24,373 nt of DNA from Polyrhizophydium stewartii (lineage: Eukaryota; Chytridiomycota; Chytridiomycetes; Rhizophydiales): positions 1 through 24,373 of the forward strand of contig JADGIZ010000127.1 in NCBI GenBank assembly GCA_027604665.1, given 5' to 3'. The position numbers and the translations under genes were made by a program. Shown in pieces: positions 1 to 9,450 of the stretch. Under the pieces are notes generated by a model. That model saw only the letters and a list, made by a program, of their open reading frames with translations. It searched no databases and was not told the origin of the DNA. The first letter of the stretch is position 1. Every line of letters starts with the position of its first letter.

Positions 1-632
1 TCTCGCTCCAACGCACTCGTGTCCGCGTCCCACAGATTCCCATGCCGCAAGCACCGTCGCCTCGATCACGCGAGTCTCTTTATGTGCATTTGCACTGTTA
101 CTTCAACCTCACGGCATGGCTGTCCGTTGTGCGAATGCTTCTTTGCAGCTTCCTTCTATTCAATGAATCGCAGTATCCGCTTGAATGCGCACATTTGGCG
201 CGATGACAGCGTCGCACTCGCGTCGCGCTCGCACTCTCGAAGGGCAGCCGTGAGCTGGAAACCGCGCCGAGTGAGCTGACTGCACCGCTTGATATGGCTG
301 CAACTGCGGCTGACCTGGCAGGGGCGCAGGCGGGAAGGCGGCGATCGGCAAGAGGGCGGTGAGCCAGCGGCAGGTCGCGGCCGCGGCATAGTCGTCCGCA
401 AGGCAAGATTGGTGGCCAGAGAGCACGCCTCGGCACCCGATGCGCCAGCCGCCGAGAGCAGCAGCAAGCGGCGGTGGGCATTCCGGTGGCCGTGGGCTCG
501 GTCAGTGTCGCGGGACAGCGCGGCGACGCTGTGATGCGACGCTGCCTCCCAAAGGGGCGTGCCGAATGACGCCTCGGTCCGGCTCGACCGACAAGGAGGC
601 GCGTCCAAGGAGGCAGGGCAGGTGTTGGTGCT
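1..632. other. No supported gene (left-edge spacer)
   Basis: Open frames exist on both strands, but none has a recognisable domain, credible splice structure or plausible composition. They look like chance frames of GC-rich DNA. The right part is probably promoter and 5' UTR of the serine-rich membrane protein gene. An unrecognised 3' end of a gene lying to the left cannot be excluded. Confidence 0.4.
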
Positions 633-695
633 GTGCAGCTGCTTGGCCAAACACCCACAAAACCACAGCCCGCCTCCTCGGCCAACTTGCCGCCA

Positions 696-1193
696 ATGCT
701 GCGCTTCCGCCTCGCGCTCGCTCTCGCCGTGCTGGCAGCCGCGCTCGCCTGCCTCGCTGCGGCGCTGCCCGTCCCAGGCGCCTCGGTGTCCTCGCTCGAC
801 TCGGCGCGCCTCGGCACACCAGTGCATGTCGCCATGTTCAAGCGCAAGGGTGGCGGTCGTGGCTCCTCTTCGTCGTCGTCGTCGTCGTCGTCCAGCAAAG
901 GCTCGTCCTCGTCCAGCAGGGGCTCGTCCTCGTCCAGCAAGGGCTCGTCGTCGTCCAGTTATTCGCCGGGCCGAAATGCCCGAACCTCCAGCTCCAGAAC
1001 CATCATTCTCGTCAACACCAACACGTCCTGGTGGGCCTCACACAGCACGGGCGTCAAGGTCGGCATCGTGATTGCCAGCATCGTGGTCACTTTGGCGATC
1101 GCCGTTTTCGTTGTTGTGCTGGTGCAGCGCAACAGAAGCCCCCCGCGGTACACGATCGTGGAGCCGCAGATGGCCTACATGAACCGCATCTGA
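696..1193 (+). CDS. Small serine-rich single-pass membrane protein
   Basis: The product is 165 aa from the ATG at 696. An in-frame ATG at 633 would add 21 residues, but the inner ATG places a typical signal peptide at the very N-terminus (MLRFRLALALAVLAAALACL, then AAALPVPGA). After the signal come a KRK basic site (about 49-51), a long serine tract (57-88) made of K/R-G-S5 units, one strong transmembrane helix (about 120-144) and a 21-residue tail starting QRNR. The topology is type I: serine-rich outside, and probably O-glycosylated as in fungal wall or stress sensors of the Mid2/Wsc type. No WSC or other named domain is seen. The tail contains SPPRY, a PPxY motif of the sort bound by WW domains of Nedd4/Rsp5 ligases. 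Function is unknown and the sensor analogy is inference from architecture. No intron is needed. Confidence 0.7.
   Translation: MLRFRLALALAVLAAALACLAAALPVPGASVSSLDSARLGTPVHVAMFKRKGGGRGSSSSSSSSSSSKGSSSSSRGSSSSSKGSSSSSYSPGRNARTSSSRTIILVNTNTSWWASHSTGVKVGIVIASIVVTLAIAVFVVVLVQRNRSPPRYTIVEPQMAYMNRI
895..960 (+). repeat. 21-bp coding repeat (K/R-G-S5 units)
   Basis: About three tandem copies of a 21-bp unit encode KGSSSSS/RGSSSSS. They follow a TCG-rich run (868-891) that encodes polyserine. Read on the other strand, this DNA gives an acidic LLDEDEP repeat, which is an artefact. Such arrays often vary in copy number between strains. Confidence 0.75.
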
Positions 1194-1257
1194 CCATCGA
1201 GTAAATAGAGTGTGGATGCTTGCCAGCTGTGCTTCGGCGACTTGCCCCCGGCTGGAA

Positions 1258-2173
1258 ATGTCGCGAGCAGTCGTCACGGGCGGCTCTCGCGGGATCGGCC
1301 TCGCGGCAGCGAGGCGCTTCGCCGCGCACGGGGTGCCGACGGTGCTTGTGAGCCGCAGTGCCGAGGCTCTCGAGGCGGCCCGCGCGCAGCTGCAGCGGGA
1401 GCTCGGCGGCGGGTGCCCGGCCATCGACATCCGCGCCGCGGACGTGGGTGTCGCATCGGATGTCGAGGAACTGTGCAAGGTGCGGCGCCTCGCCCCCCCC
1501 CACGCACACACGCAGGCGAGGGGGAGTCCCGCTGCGCACCTACGGCTGCTGACCGCGGCGCAGGAGCTGTCGGCCAACGGCCCCGTGTCGCACCTGGTCA
1601 ACGCAGCGGGCATCGCGCCGAGCGGCCTGCTCATGGCCGCGACCGACGAGGCGATCCAAAAGACGCTCGCGACCAACCTCGTCGGCGCCATGCTCATGTC
1701 CCGCGGGCTGCTGCGCGGGATGGTGCGCCAGCGCGCGGGGTCGATCGTCAACGTGGCGTCCGTCGTCGGCGTGCGCATGGGCAGCACGGGGCAGACCGTG
1801 TACGCGGCGTCCAAGGCCGGCCTCGAAGGTGTGCTCACTCGCTCGCAAGATCCAGATCTGCTTCTGCCCTTGATGACAACGAGTTGGCCGTTGGTGCTGA
1901 CCACAGCGATCTGAATCCACGTCAGGCTTCACCCGCTCGCTCGCGCGAGAGGTTGGTCCAAAGGGCGTCCGCGTCAACACCATCGCGCCGGGCTTTGTCG
2001 AGACGGACATGACCGCGGGCATCAACAACGCGCGCCGCGAGATGCTGCTCAAGAACATCCCGCTCGGGCGGTTCGGCACGCCGGACGAGATCGCCGACGC
2101 CATCTACTTTCTGGCCACGTCGCCGTTTGTGACGGGCCACACGCTCGTTGCCGACGGCGGCCAGACGGCCTGA
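1258..2173 (+). CDS. FabG/CBR4-like 3-oxoacyl-[ACP] reductase (SDR)
   Basis: Exons are 1258-1479, 1564-1828 and 1926-2173; the spliced product is 244 aa, the usual FabG size. It is a classical short-chain dehydrogenase/reductase. It has the dinucleotide-binding motif TGGSRGIG (7-14), NAAG (87-90), and the catalytic tetrad N112, S140, Y154, K158 (YAASK). The C-terminal FLATSPFVTGHTLVADGGQ signature of FabG is also present. By family knowledge it reduces 3-oxoacyl-ACP with NADPH in type II fatty acid synthesis. In fungi and animals the CBR4/Oar1 homologues act in mitochondria, but no clear targeting peptide follows the chosen ATG. An upstream ATG at 1210 would add 16 residues. Intron 1 (84 nt, GTGCGG...CAG) has no stop and keeps frame. 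Intron 2 (97 nt) splits a Gly codon and restores GLEGFTRSLAREVGPKGVRV. Exact substrate is not certain from sequence. Confidence 0.88.
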
Positions 2174-2340
2174 TCTCCGCGCGCGACATCAAAGTAAACC
2201 GATGCTTACTGGCGGGCTTTATTGTGGCGATGATGCGTTGCAGGGCAGGAGGGGGAGGCGACCTGGTGCACCGAGAGAAAGAGAGAGGATGGGCAGAAAG
2301 AGAGGAGGGACGGAAAAAAAGAGAGAGAAGATCCAGCGCC
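2174..2340. other. Convergent intergenic spacer with purine tract
   Basis: This spacer separates the 3' ends of the reductase gene (+) and the SEC7 gene (-). It holds an AATAAA signal for the minus strand and a nearly pure A/G run from about 2273 to 2332 on the plus strand. No gene is seen. Confidence 0.6.
2218..2223 (-). terminator. AATAAA polyadenylation signal for SEC7 gene
   Basis: TTTATT on the plus strand reads AATAAA on the minus strand, about 118 nt past the SEC7 stop codon. A weaker variant, AATAAG, overlaps the SEC7 stop itself at 2340-2345. Which of them is used is unknown. Confidence 0.5.
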
Positions 2341-5300
2341 TTATTCATCCACACGAACAAACTCGTCGCCAACGCGCTCGAGAAACTCTTGCAGCACTTG
2401 GCGCACCTCGAGACGGTCGACCGACATCATGCGGATCGCGAGGCGGAAGTAGCGCGGAAGATGCCGGCGCAGCACGTGCGTCGGCCGCGACGGATCCGCG
2501 GGCCGCGTCGAGACAGGCACAGCCTGGGCAGCCGCCGCCGCGGCGGCCGACGGCGGCGTGCCCGCTCCGAGGGCCGGTAGGCCCGTCGAGCGACCCGAAA
2601 GCCACCACCCGTCCATGGTCAACAGCTCCTTGAAGACCAGGATCACAATCGGGCTCCACAGCGCAATCTCGCGCTGGTTGCGTGCCGCGTCGCCCAGAAA
2701 CTCAATGAACCGGTCGAGTAGGTCCATGGTCTGCTTGACGATCGCGTCGACAATCAGCAGCGTTGCGCCGGCGTCGCCGCCGAGCCTGGTGCTGCCCGCT
2801 GCATCCGCGAGCATCGCGGCGGGACCTTCATCGCCAATGGACTTGTACGCGCCAAAGAGCAGCACTAGGTACGTCGAGAAGCTGACCGTCTCCTGCTTGA
2901 CAAGGTTGGGCAGCTGCGTGACCCAGCCGCGGCGCCAAATGGCATGGCGCAGCTCCATCAGGCCGTTGAACGTGCGCGCAAGCGCATAGCTCGAGTACAC
3001 GCACTTGAGGATGCGCGCGCGGTCCTGTGCACTCATGGCGCCGATCGCATACAGACGCGGCGGCGACGCAGGGCCGACGGGCGTGGCGGGGCTCGCGGCA
3101 GCCGCGCTCTGGTCGCCACTCGCACGCGCGGCCGACACGTCCATGAGGCAAAAGTCGCGGATCGTCTGAAGCAGCTCGAGATGCGTGACGCACTTGATGA
3201 TCGTGTGCTCAAAGTCGAGCTCCTCGAGCGACAGCGGGCTGCCCGTCTCGCGCGCAGTGGCCTTGGCAACGTCCATGATCTCGGACATGGGCACGATGCG
3301 CGACTTGGACGCGAGCCGCGTCATGGGTGCCGGCGTCGCCGACGACGCGACCGAGGTCGACGAAGCGCGCGCGCCGTCCTCGTCTTCACCCGCGGCGGCG
3401 ACCGGCGTCTTTGGCGGCGCAATCTCGCAGTTGATGAGCTCGACGGGCATGGTGGCCTTGAACGCACCCTCGATAATGTCCACAAGCCACGCCCACGAGT
3501 CGAAGCGAGCCAGCTTGTGCACGTTGTTGACAAGGAACTGCTGGAAGCAGATCTGGCCCGTGGCCGCAAGCTTGTCGTCCTTTTTGGCCATCATGGCAAG
3601 CATGCGGCCGAGCGAGTTCTGCAGAAACTCGCGACCGGCAGAGCCCATCGATGCCTGCGCGTCGTCGGCCGCATCTGCTCCAGCGGCGCTCGCTTGCGCC
3701 GTGTCGGCGGGGCCGACAAGGAGATCAAAGTGCAGCGAGATCATCTCCACAAGCAGGCGCAGGCCCAGAATCAACACGGCCGAGTTGGCCTCGCGCGACG
3801 CCGGCTCATCTGACGCCTCCGCAAGGTCCTCGAATATCGGCGTGATGATGTTGCGATGAATCGTCTTCCAATATGCCGGCTCGAACAGGTGGCCCGACGA
3901 GCGGAAGGTCTCAAAGAGCGTCTCCATCGTGTGCGTGCGCACAAGGACGCCGTCCGACTCGATGATCACGCGAGAGAACGCCGACAGGATCGGGAACCAC
4001 GACAGATAAAAGTGCTCCTCGGACACGTATCCGTTCGACATGAGATACGGCTGCTGCGGCAGGTTGTTGATGCGCGGCGCGTGCGGCGCACCAGCAGCAG
4101 CGGGCCCAGCGGCCGCAGGCGGGACCGACGACGCCGGCGCGGCGCTGGGCCGCTTGCTGCGCGTCTTGCCGCCGGCGGTCGAGGTCATTTCCTCCTTGGC
4201 GCGCTCGACAAGCGACTTGGTGCACGACTGCAGCAGCTGGATGCTGCCCATGACAAGCTCGTCGTGCGCGGGGCCTTGTCCTTTCAGCAGCGCAAACTCG
4301 GCAAGACACGAGACGAGATCGACAAAGCCGCCCGTCGAGACCACGTCGTCAAAGTGGCCGCGGAAGATCATTTGGACAGTGGCAAACGACGTCTTGGCAA
4401 CGCGCTCGTCGGCCTGCGCGGCCTTGACGAGCACAACAAAGATGGACTTCCAGCCAGACCGGATCGACCGCGCGCGCGCCGTGATCATCTGCGACAGCGA
4501 CGACAAAATCAGGTCGCGGATGACCGGCGACGTGTTGTGCTTCATGATCCACTCGAAGCTCTTGAGGAACTCGTGCTGCGACGAAAAGTGGCCCAGCTCC
4601 TCGCGCTCCAGGAACTTCATACCCAGCTGGCGCAGCGAGTCAACGGCAAACGTGGCCACGTGCTGGTTCGGATGGCACGCGACCGTGTTAAAGTGCGGCT
4701 GCAGCACGCGCCAGATCTGCGTCCACTCGTAGCGGATGCGGTGCATGTTGTAGTGCGCAATCTCGACAATCTTCTGCAGCAGGTACATGCGCGGCGGGCC
4801 GGGCGTCGCAGTCGTGATGGGCTGTCCACCAGCGTCGATGCCGACCTCTTCGAGCGAGACCTGGCACACGGCGCGGAAAAAGTGGATGATGGCCGCGCCA
4901 GAGAGGCCGACGGTCTTGGTGAAGATGCGGTCAATGACAATCAGCGACGTCTGGCTCTGGAAGTCGGACACGAGGCTCTCGAGCGCAGGCGAGATCTTGC
5001 GCGGGCCGGCAGAGCCGCCGGGTCCCACGCCGTCAAGGCGGCCGCCACCGCCGAGGCCGCCACCTGCCATTCCTGCCGCGCCGCCGCCCGACCCAGACGG
5101 CTGCCCGCCGTTGCTGCCCGCATACATCCCCGCGTCGGAGCGGTCGTGACTCAGACGCATCGAGTCCGAGGGACGGCCCATGTCGCGTGCACCGCCCATA
5201 TCCGCGTGCGATCCGCGCAGCACGACCATCTGCATGCGCTCAATCTGCGAGATGGTCTTGATGATCTGCAGCCAGCTGGACTCGAGCGTCTCGCCGAGCG

Positions 5301-8300
5301 ACTGCGCCAGATCAATGAGCGTGCGGATGGCCTTGACGTTCTTTGGCTTGATGTTGTAAAAGTTGGACAGGCTCGTGAGCTTTGAGAGCGAGCTGACAAA
5401 CGCGTCGCGCTCCGTCTCCATCCGAAAGGCGCACGTGAGGCGGATGGCGCCCGCAAAGCCGCGCAGACACAGGTCCGAGACCTTGGGGTCGCCGAGCGTC
5501 GACAGCTTGGACGTGAAATCAATGTCGTCCGACTTGTCGTCGACGGCCGACTCAAACAGCAGGCTGAACGTCGCCATGAGCGCCCACGACGCGAGCGCAA
5601 ACATGGGCCGCGCAAGCTCGCGGCCCACGGCGACGCGGAACGGCGTCAGCGTGCGGTTGCTCGCACCGGCTGCCTTCATGAGCATCTGGCTCTTCTTCTG
5701 GATCATGCTGACCTCCTTGCGGTACAGGTCCATGCGCTGGCGGTCGTTGAGCTCGCCGGCACCCCAGCCCATGGCAATCTGCGCGAGCTTGCCGTCGGCG
5801 TGCTCCTCTTCGAGGATGATCTCGTTGGACTGGATCTCGTCAAAGATGGCGCCAAGGAACTCGTCGGGCAGGTCGCCATTGTCGTTGATGCCGCGGTTGT
5901 TGCGCAAAAAGTCGTCCTTGGTCATGCGCACCTTGATCTGCTTCGAGTGCTGGTCCGTGTTGAGCATCATGACCGAGAACGCGAGCGTGTACGCCGTGTC
6001 GGCGTTGGCAAAGACCTGCGGGTTGCTCTCGCAGTACCGGTCCGCAAACTTTTCGACGATGCGGTCAATCTTTTGCGCCTCGCCCGGGATGCGGAAGAGC
6101 TGCAGGAAGAGGCGGAACGCAGCCAGAAAGTCGAGCCCGGAAAAGTCCATCGCATCGACAAAGGCGTGCAGCACGCGCACGTTCTTGGGGTCTACGTCGC
6201 CCAGATACTCGCCGATCGCGGCCTTGCTTAGCTCGGGCGTCGAGCGCAGGAAGTCGGCAATCGCCTCGGGTTCGTCGGGCGCAAACTGGCTGTCGACGAG
6301 CAGCTTGACGCCCTTGTTGGGCTTTTGGTTGAACAGCCGCACAATCTGGCGCAGCTGCTGCTTGCGCGTCACGACCTGCTCAATGTCCTGCGGGCTGGTC
6401 TCGGTCGCGGGCACGCCGTTGCCTGCGCTCGTTCCGGATCCAGTCTGGCACTGGATGTCAGCAAGCGGCAACTCTGGATCGCCGCTGCATCGCCGCAGGA
6501 CAGGCTCACCCTGTCCATCGAGACCGTGTGCAGCGGGTTGCGGTTGACTACAACAACGGGGTTGATGGTCTGTGTCGGCGCAAGCGCATCCATGAACGTC
6601 TTGGTCTGGTCGGCAAAGTCGCCCGGCGAGCGGGCGGCGCCAACGGTCGACGCGACGGACAGCGGCCGAGCAGGCGTTGCGTCCGAGTCGGCGCCACCAG
6701 AAGCCGACGCATCCAGCGCAACCGAGTCGGCGCGCGCGGGCGTTGTCCCGTTGGCGGCGGTCGCAGACGCAGCCGGCGCGGCAGGAGACGCCGGCTCCTG
6801 GCTCCACTCGAGCAGCGACTGCACGGCAGCGACAAGCGTGCACAGGCCGCGGACCTTGAGCCTGCGGTCCTGCTCGCGCAGCAGCTCGGCCTTGGAGTCG
6901 AGGCCAACGGCAAACCCGACGATGCCAAACGAGCTCGGCGACGCCGTCTTGGGCGTCGACTCGGAGCGGCCCTGCGTGATCTTGGAGCACGCGTTGAGGA
7001 TCTTCTCAAACACCGAGCTCATGACCAGATCGCAGTCGTAGTTGACGTATAGATCCACGAGCGTCTGCACGAGCATGTCAGCGCCGCCAACAAGTCGCAC
7101 GCAGAAGCTAACCCGCGTCCACTTGCCTGCGGATTCTCGCAAATCTTGGTCAAGCCCTGCAGCACAATGCTTTTTTGCTTGTACGTCGAGTTACCCATCT
7201 CGAGGATCTGCAGATAGACGGTCGACAGCAGCACTTCGACCTCGAGCTTGAGATGCTCGCGGTAGTGGCGGATGACCAGCAGAAAGATGGAGAGCGAAAG
7301 CTCAAAGAGCACGGGGTTGGTGTTGACGGCGTTTCGCGAGATGCTGACACAGAGACTCTTCTTGACAAGATCAATGTACAGCGCGTCGGTGCGCAGGACG
7401 GGCCCAATGTTGTTGAGCACCGAGAGCAGCAGCTCCATGGCCAGGATGCGCGTCTTGGTCGACACGGGCGAGAGCTCGTCGTGCGGCGCCGACGCGGCGG
7501 TCATGAGCGGCACGGCGCTCAGCAGCGACGTCTCCTGCGACGACTGCGCGTCCGTGTGCATCGACAGGAAGCACAGGAGGCGGAAGACGAGATACACGTC
7601 CTTGCGGAGCAGGTCGTTGTAGAACGACACGGACGGGTTGTACGGGTTGTTGTCGGTGGTGTCGAAGCTGGGCGTGCCGGGATGGCTCGCGTCGGCATCG
7701 GCATCGGCATCGGCATCGGCGACAGCGTCGTCGGGCGGCAGCGGCGACTGCATCGAGCTGCGGCCTTCTGTCAAGCCGGCCGTTGAGAGCGCCGAGACCG
7801 ACACTGGCTCGAGCGTCGATGCAAGCGAGTGCGGGCGGACGGGAGCGTCGCGCGAGGTCCGCGCCCGCGGTGCATCGTCGTCCAGATCCGCTTCAAGCGG
7901 CTGCACGGCGTCCGAGCCTTCCGAGGCTGCATCGGCAGCGTCTGCGGGTGCATCTGGCTCGGGCAAGGTCATTGCGGCAGTGCTGCTCGACAGCAGCGAG
8001 CTGGTGCGCGCACCAGCCGTCGTGCGCGGCGACATGGGTGTCTGCGGCCGCGACGGGCGGTCGACATCGATGACGGACGAGACGCGCGGCAGCTTGGTGA
8101 TGGAGGCGCCCGACTCGATGGTCTTGGCAAGCACGTTGGCGTAGCGCTCCATGCGCGAGAAGATGAGGTTGACCATCTGCGTGAGCGAGGCCTTGGCCGT
8201 GACCTCGTTGGTCGAGTTCTTTGCGCCGCTGGCGTGGATGGCGAAGCACGCCTGGATGACGCGGACGAGCGAGCGCTCGTGCACCTCGCACTCGGTCGAC

Positions 8301-9196
8301 GTCACGGCCGTCAGCAGCACCTGCAGCACAAGCAGCTGCAGGGCGTCCTCGGCCGCGCTGGCGTGCTGGTTGTTGATGGAGCCGATGACGGCGGCAATGA
8401 TCTCGTCGATCAGGAATGTCGACTGCAGGAGGCGGCGAGCGACGGCGGCGTCGGGCGCGGGCGCGGGCGTGGCTGCTGCCGCGGCGGCCGGGTCATATGC
8501 GGCTGCGGCGTCTGCGGCGTCGTCGGCCGCGGCGTCGGGCGCAGCGGCGTCGGCGCCAGCGGAGGGCTCCGGCGGCGTGGCTGCGGAGCCCACGGAGGCG
8601 GCCGAGGCGGCGGCCGGCTGCGGCTGCGGCGACAGGGCGTGAGGCTGCGGCGGCTGGTGGTCCAGATCGGAGCGGAACAGCGCCGAGATGGAGAAGCGGC
8701 GGCCAAACAGCGCGGCGTGGGCGGCCGAGGGCGCGGCGGCCGGATCGTCGTCGGCGGGCAGCGTGCCCGGCAGCGAGCCGCGCAGCAGGTTGTGGGCAAT
8801 GAGCTTCTGCAGCTGGTGCAGCGCCGCCTCGCGCACCTTGACGGGCCGCGACGGCTGCAGCGCCAGCTTGAACGGCAGCCAGTACCGGTCGGCGCTGCGC
8901 GCGGGCCGCATGCGTAGCGGGGGCCGGGGGCCGCGGCGGCGGTTGCGGCGGCGGCGGCGGCGCACCGGACGTGGCGGGCGAGGTCAGCACGGCCGGGGCG
9001 GTGCGGCGGCGGGGAGCAGCGAGGCGAGGCGAGGCGGCGAGGCCAGGACGCACGCTATCTTGTCGGGGTCCTCGCCGGCGGCGGCCAGCGTCTGGCGCTG
9101 CACGGCGAGCGCCTCGAGCGCCTCGTCGATGGCCTCGCGCACGTCCTTGAGCCGCGCGGCCTCGGCCAGCAGCCGCTCCAGCGACTGCACAAGCAT
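2341..9196 (-). CDS. SEC7: SEC7/BIG-family ARF guanine-nucleotide exchange factor
   Basis: Exons in transcript order are 9196-9054, 8894-7127, 7064-6510 and 6450-2341, giving 2191 aa (yeast Sec7 about 2009, human BIG1/2 about 1800). It activates ARF GTPases at the trans-Golgi to drive coat recruitment and secretory traffic. The N-terminal DCB region (1 to about 300) starts MLVQSLERLLAEAARL and contains DRYWLPFKLAL and QKLIAHNLL. It is interrupted by an Ala/Pro-rich loop (about 95-200). A low-complexity linker with a DADADAD run precedes the HUS box (DLLRKDVYLVFRLLCFLSM, about 475-493). The Sec7 domain spans about 848-1033: FRIPGEAQ carries the glutamic finger E946, followed by LAFSVMMLNTDQHSKQ and FLRNNRGI. 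HDS-type helical repeats make up the C-terminal half. Intron 1 (159 nt) contains an in-frame stop and its removal gives DKIAADRYW. Intron 2 is GC-AG. Intron 3 (59 nt) has a TGCTGAC branch site. The start at 9196 was chosen because it matches the short N-terminus of BIG proteins. Confidence 0.93.
7065..7126 (-). other. GC-AG intron (SEC7 intron 2)
   Basis: This 62-nt intron runs from CAG|GCAAGT to GTGCAG|ACG on the minus strand. GCAAGT after CAG is the classic consensus of GC donors. Splicing joins CENPQ to TLVDLYVNYD, rebuilding the conserved CENPQ-x-LVDxYVNYDCD block of BIG/SEC7 proteins. No GT donor nearby keeps frame with the same acceptor. Confidence 0.85.
7692..7720. repeat. Hexanucleotide microsatellite TCGGCA (coding)
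   Basis: Nearly five copies of TCGGCA lie inside SEC7 exon 2 and encode the alternating Asp-Ala run in the disordered linker before the HUS domain. Whole-unit changes would keep frame. Confidence 0.85.
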
Positions 9197-9450
9197 GTCG
9201 GGATCAGGCGGCAAATCGCCCACGGGCTGTCCGCCACGGGGCCGCCGCCGGGGGACCCGCGGGCGCTGGTTGGCCGACGTGGCGCGGCCCGCCGTGCGAC
9301 ACGCCCCCACAACGCACAGGTGCCGGGCATTCGAGTCAAGGGCTCCTGTATTTCCAAGATCTGGGCCCTCGCATCACACGACCGCCACCACCACCACCAC
9401 CACCACCACCACCACAACAACACGAGCTTCAAGACTCGGGCTCCAGCTGG
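9197..9450. other. Intergenic spacer between RFC4 and SEC7
   Basis: Both flanking genes run leftwards, so this is RFC4 3' sequence plus SEC7 promoter. Apart from a CCA trinucleotide array at 9385-9423 it shows no gene, and no AATAAA was seen on the minus strand. Confidence 0.6.
9385..9423. repeat. CCA/CAA trinucleotide microsatellite
   Basis: About ten CCA units followed by CAA units lie between RFC4 and SEC7. Open frames through it read polyhistidine on one strand and polytryptophan on the other. These are not genes. Confidence 0.9.

Noticed and set aside
98..940. Minus-strand frame starting with LLDEDEP repeats and an Asp/Glu run
   Set aside because: It is the complement of the polyserine repeat of the membrane-protein gene; the downstream part is Arg/Ala-rich noise.
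3856..5385. 509-codon plus-strand open frame opposite SEC7
   Set aside because: Highly Arg-rich shadow of the Sec7 domain exon, with no recognisable protein features.
9055..9432. Minus-strand frame beginning with ten tryptophans
   Set aside because: Translation of the CCA microsatellite; the real SEC7 exon 1 is in another frame of the same DNA.
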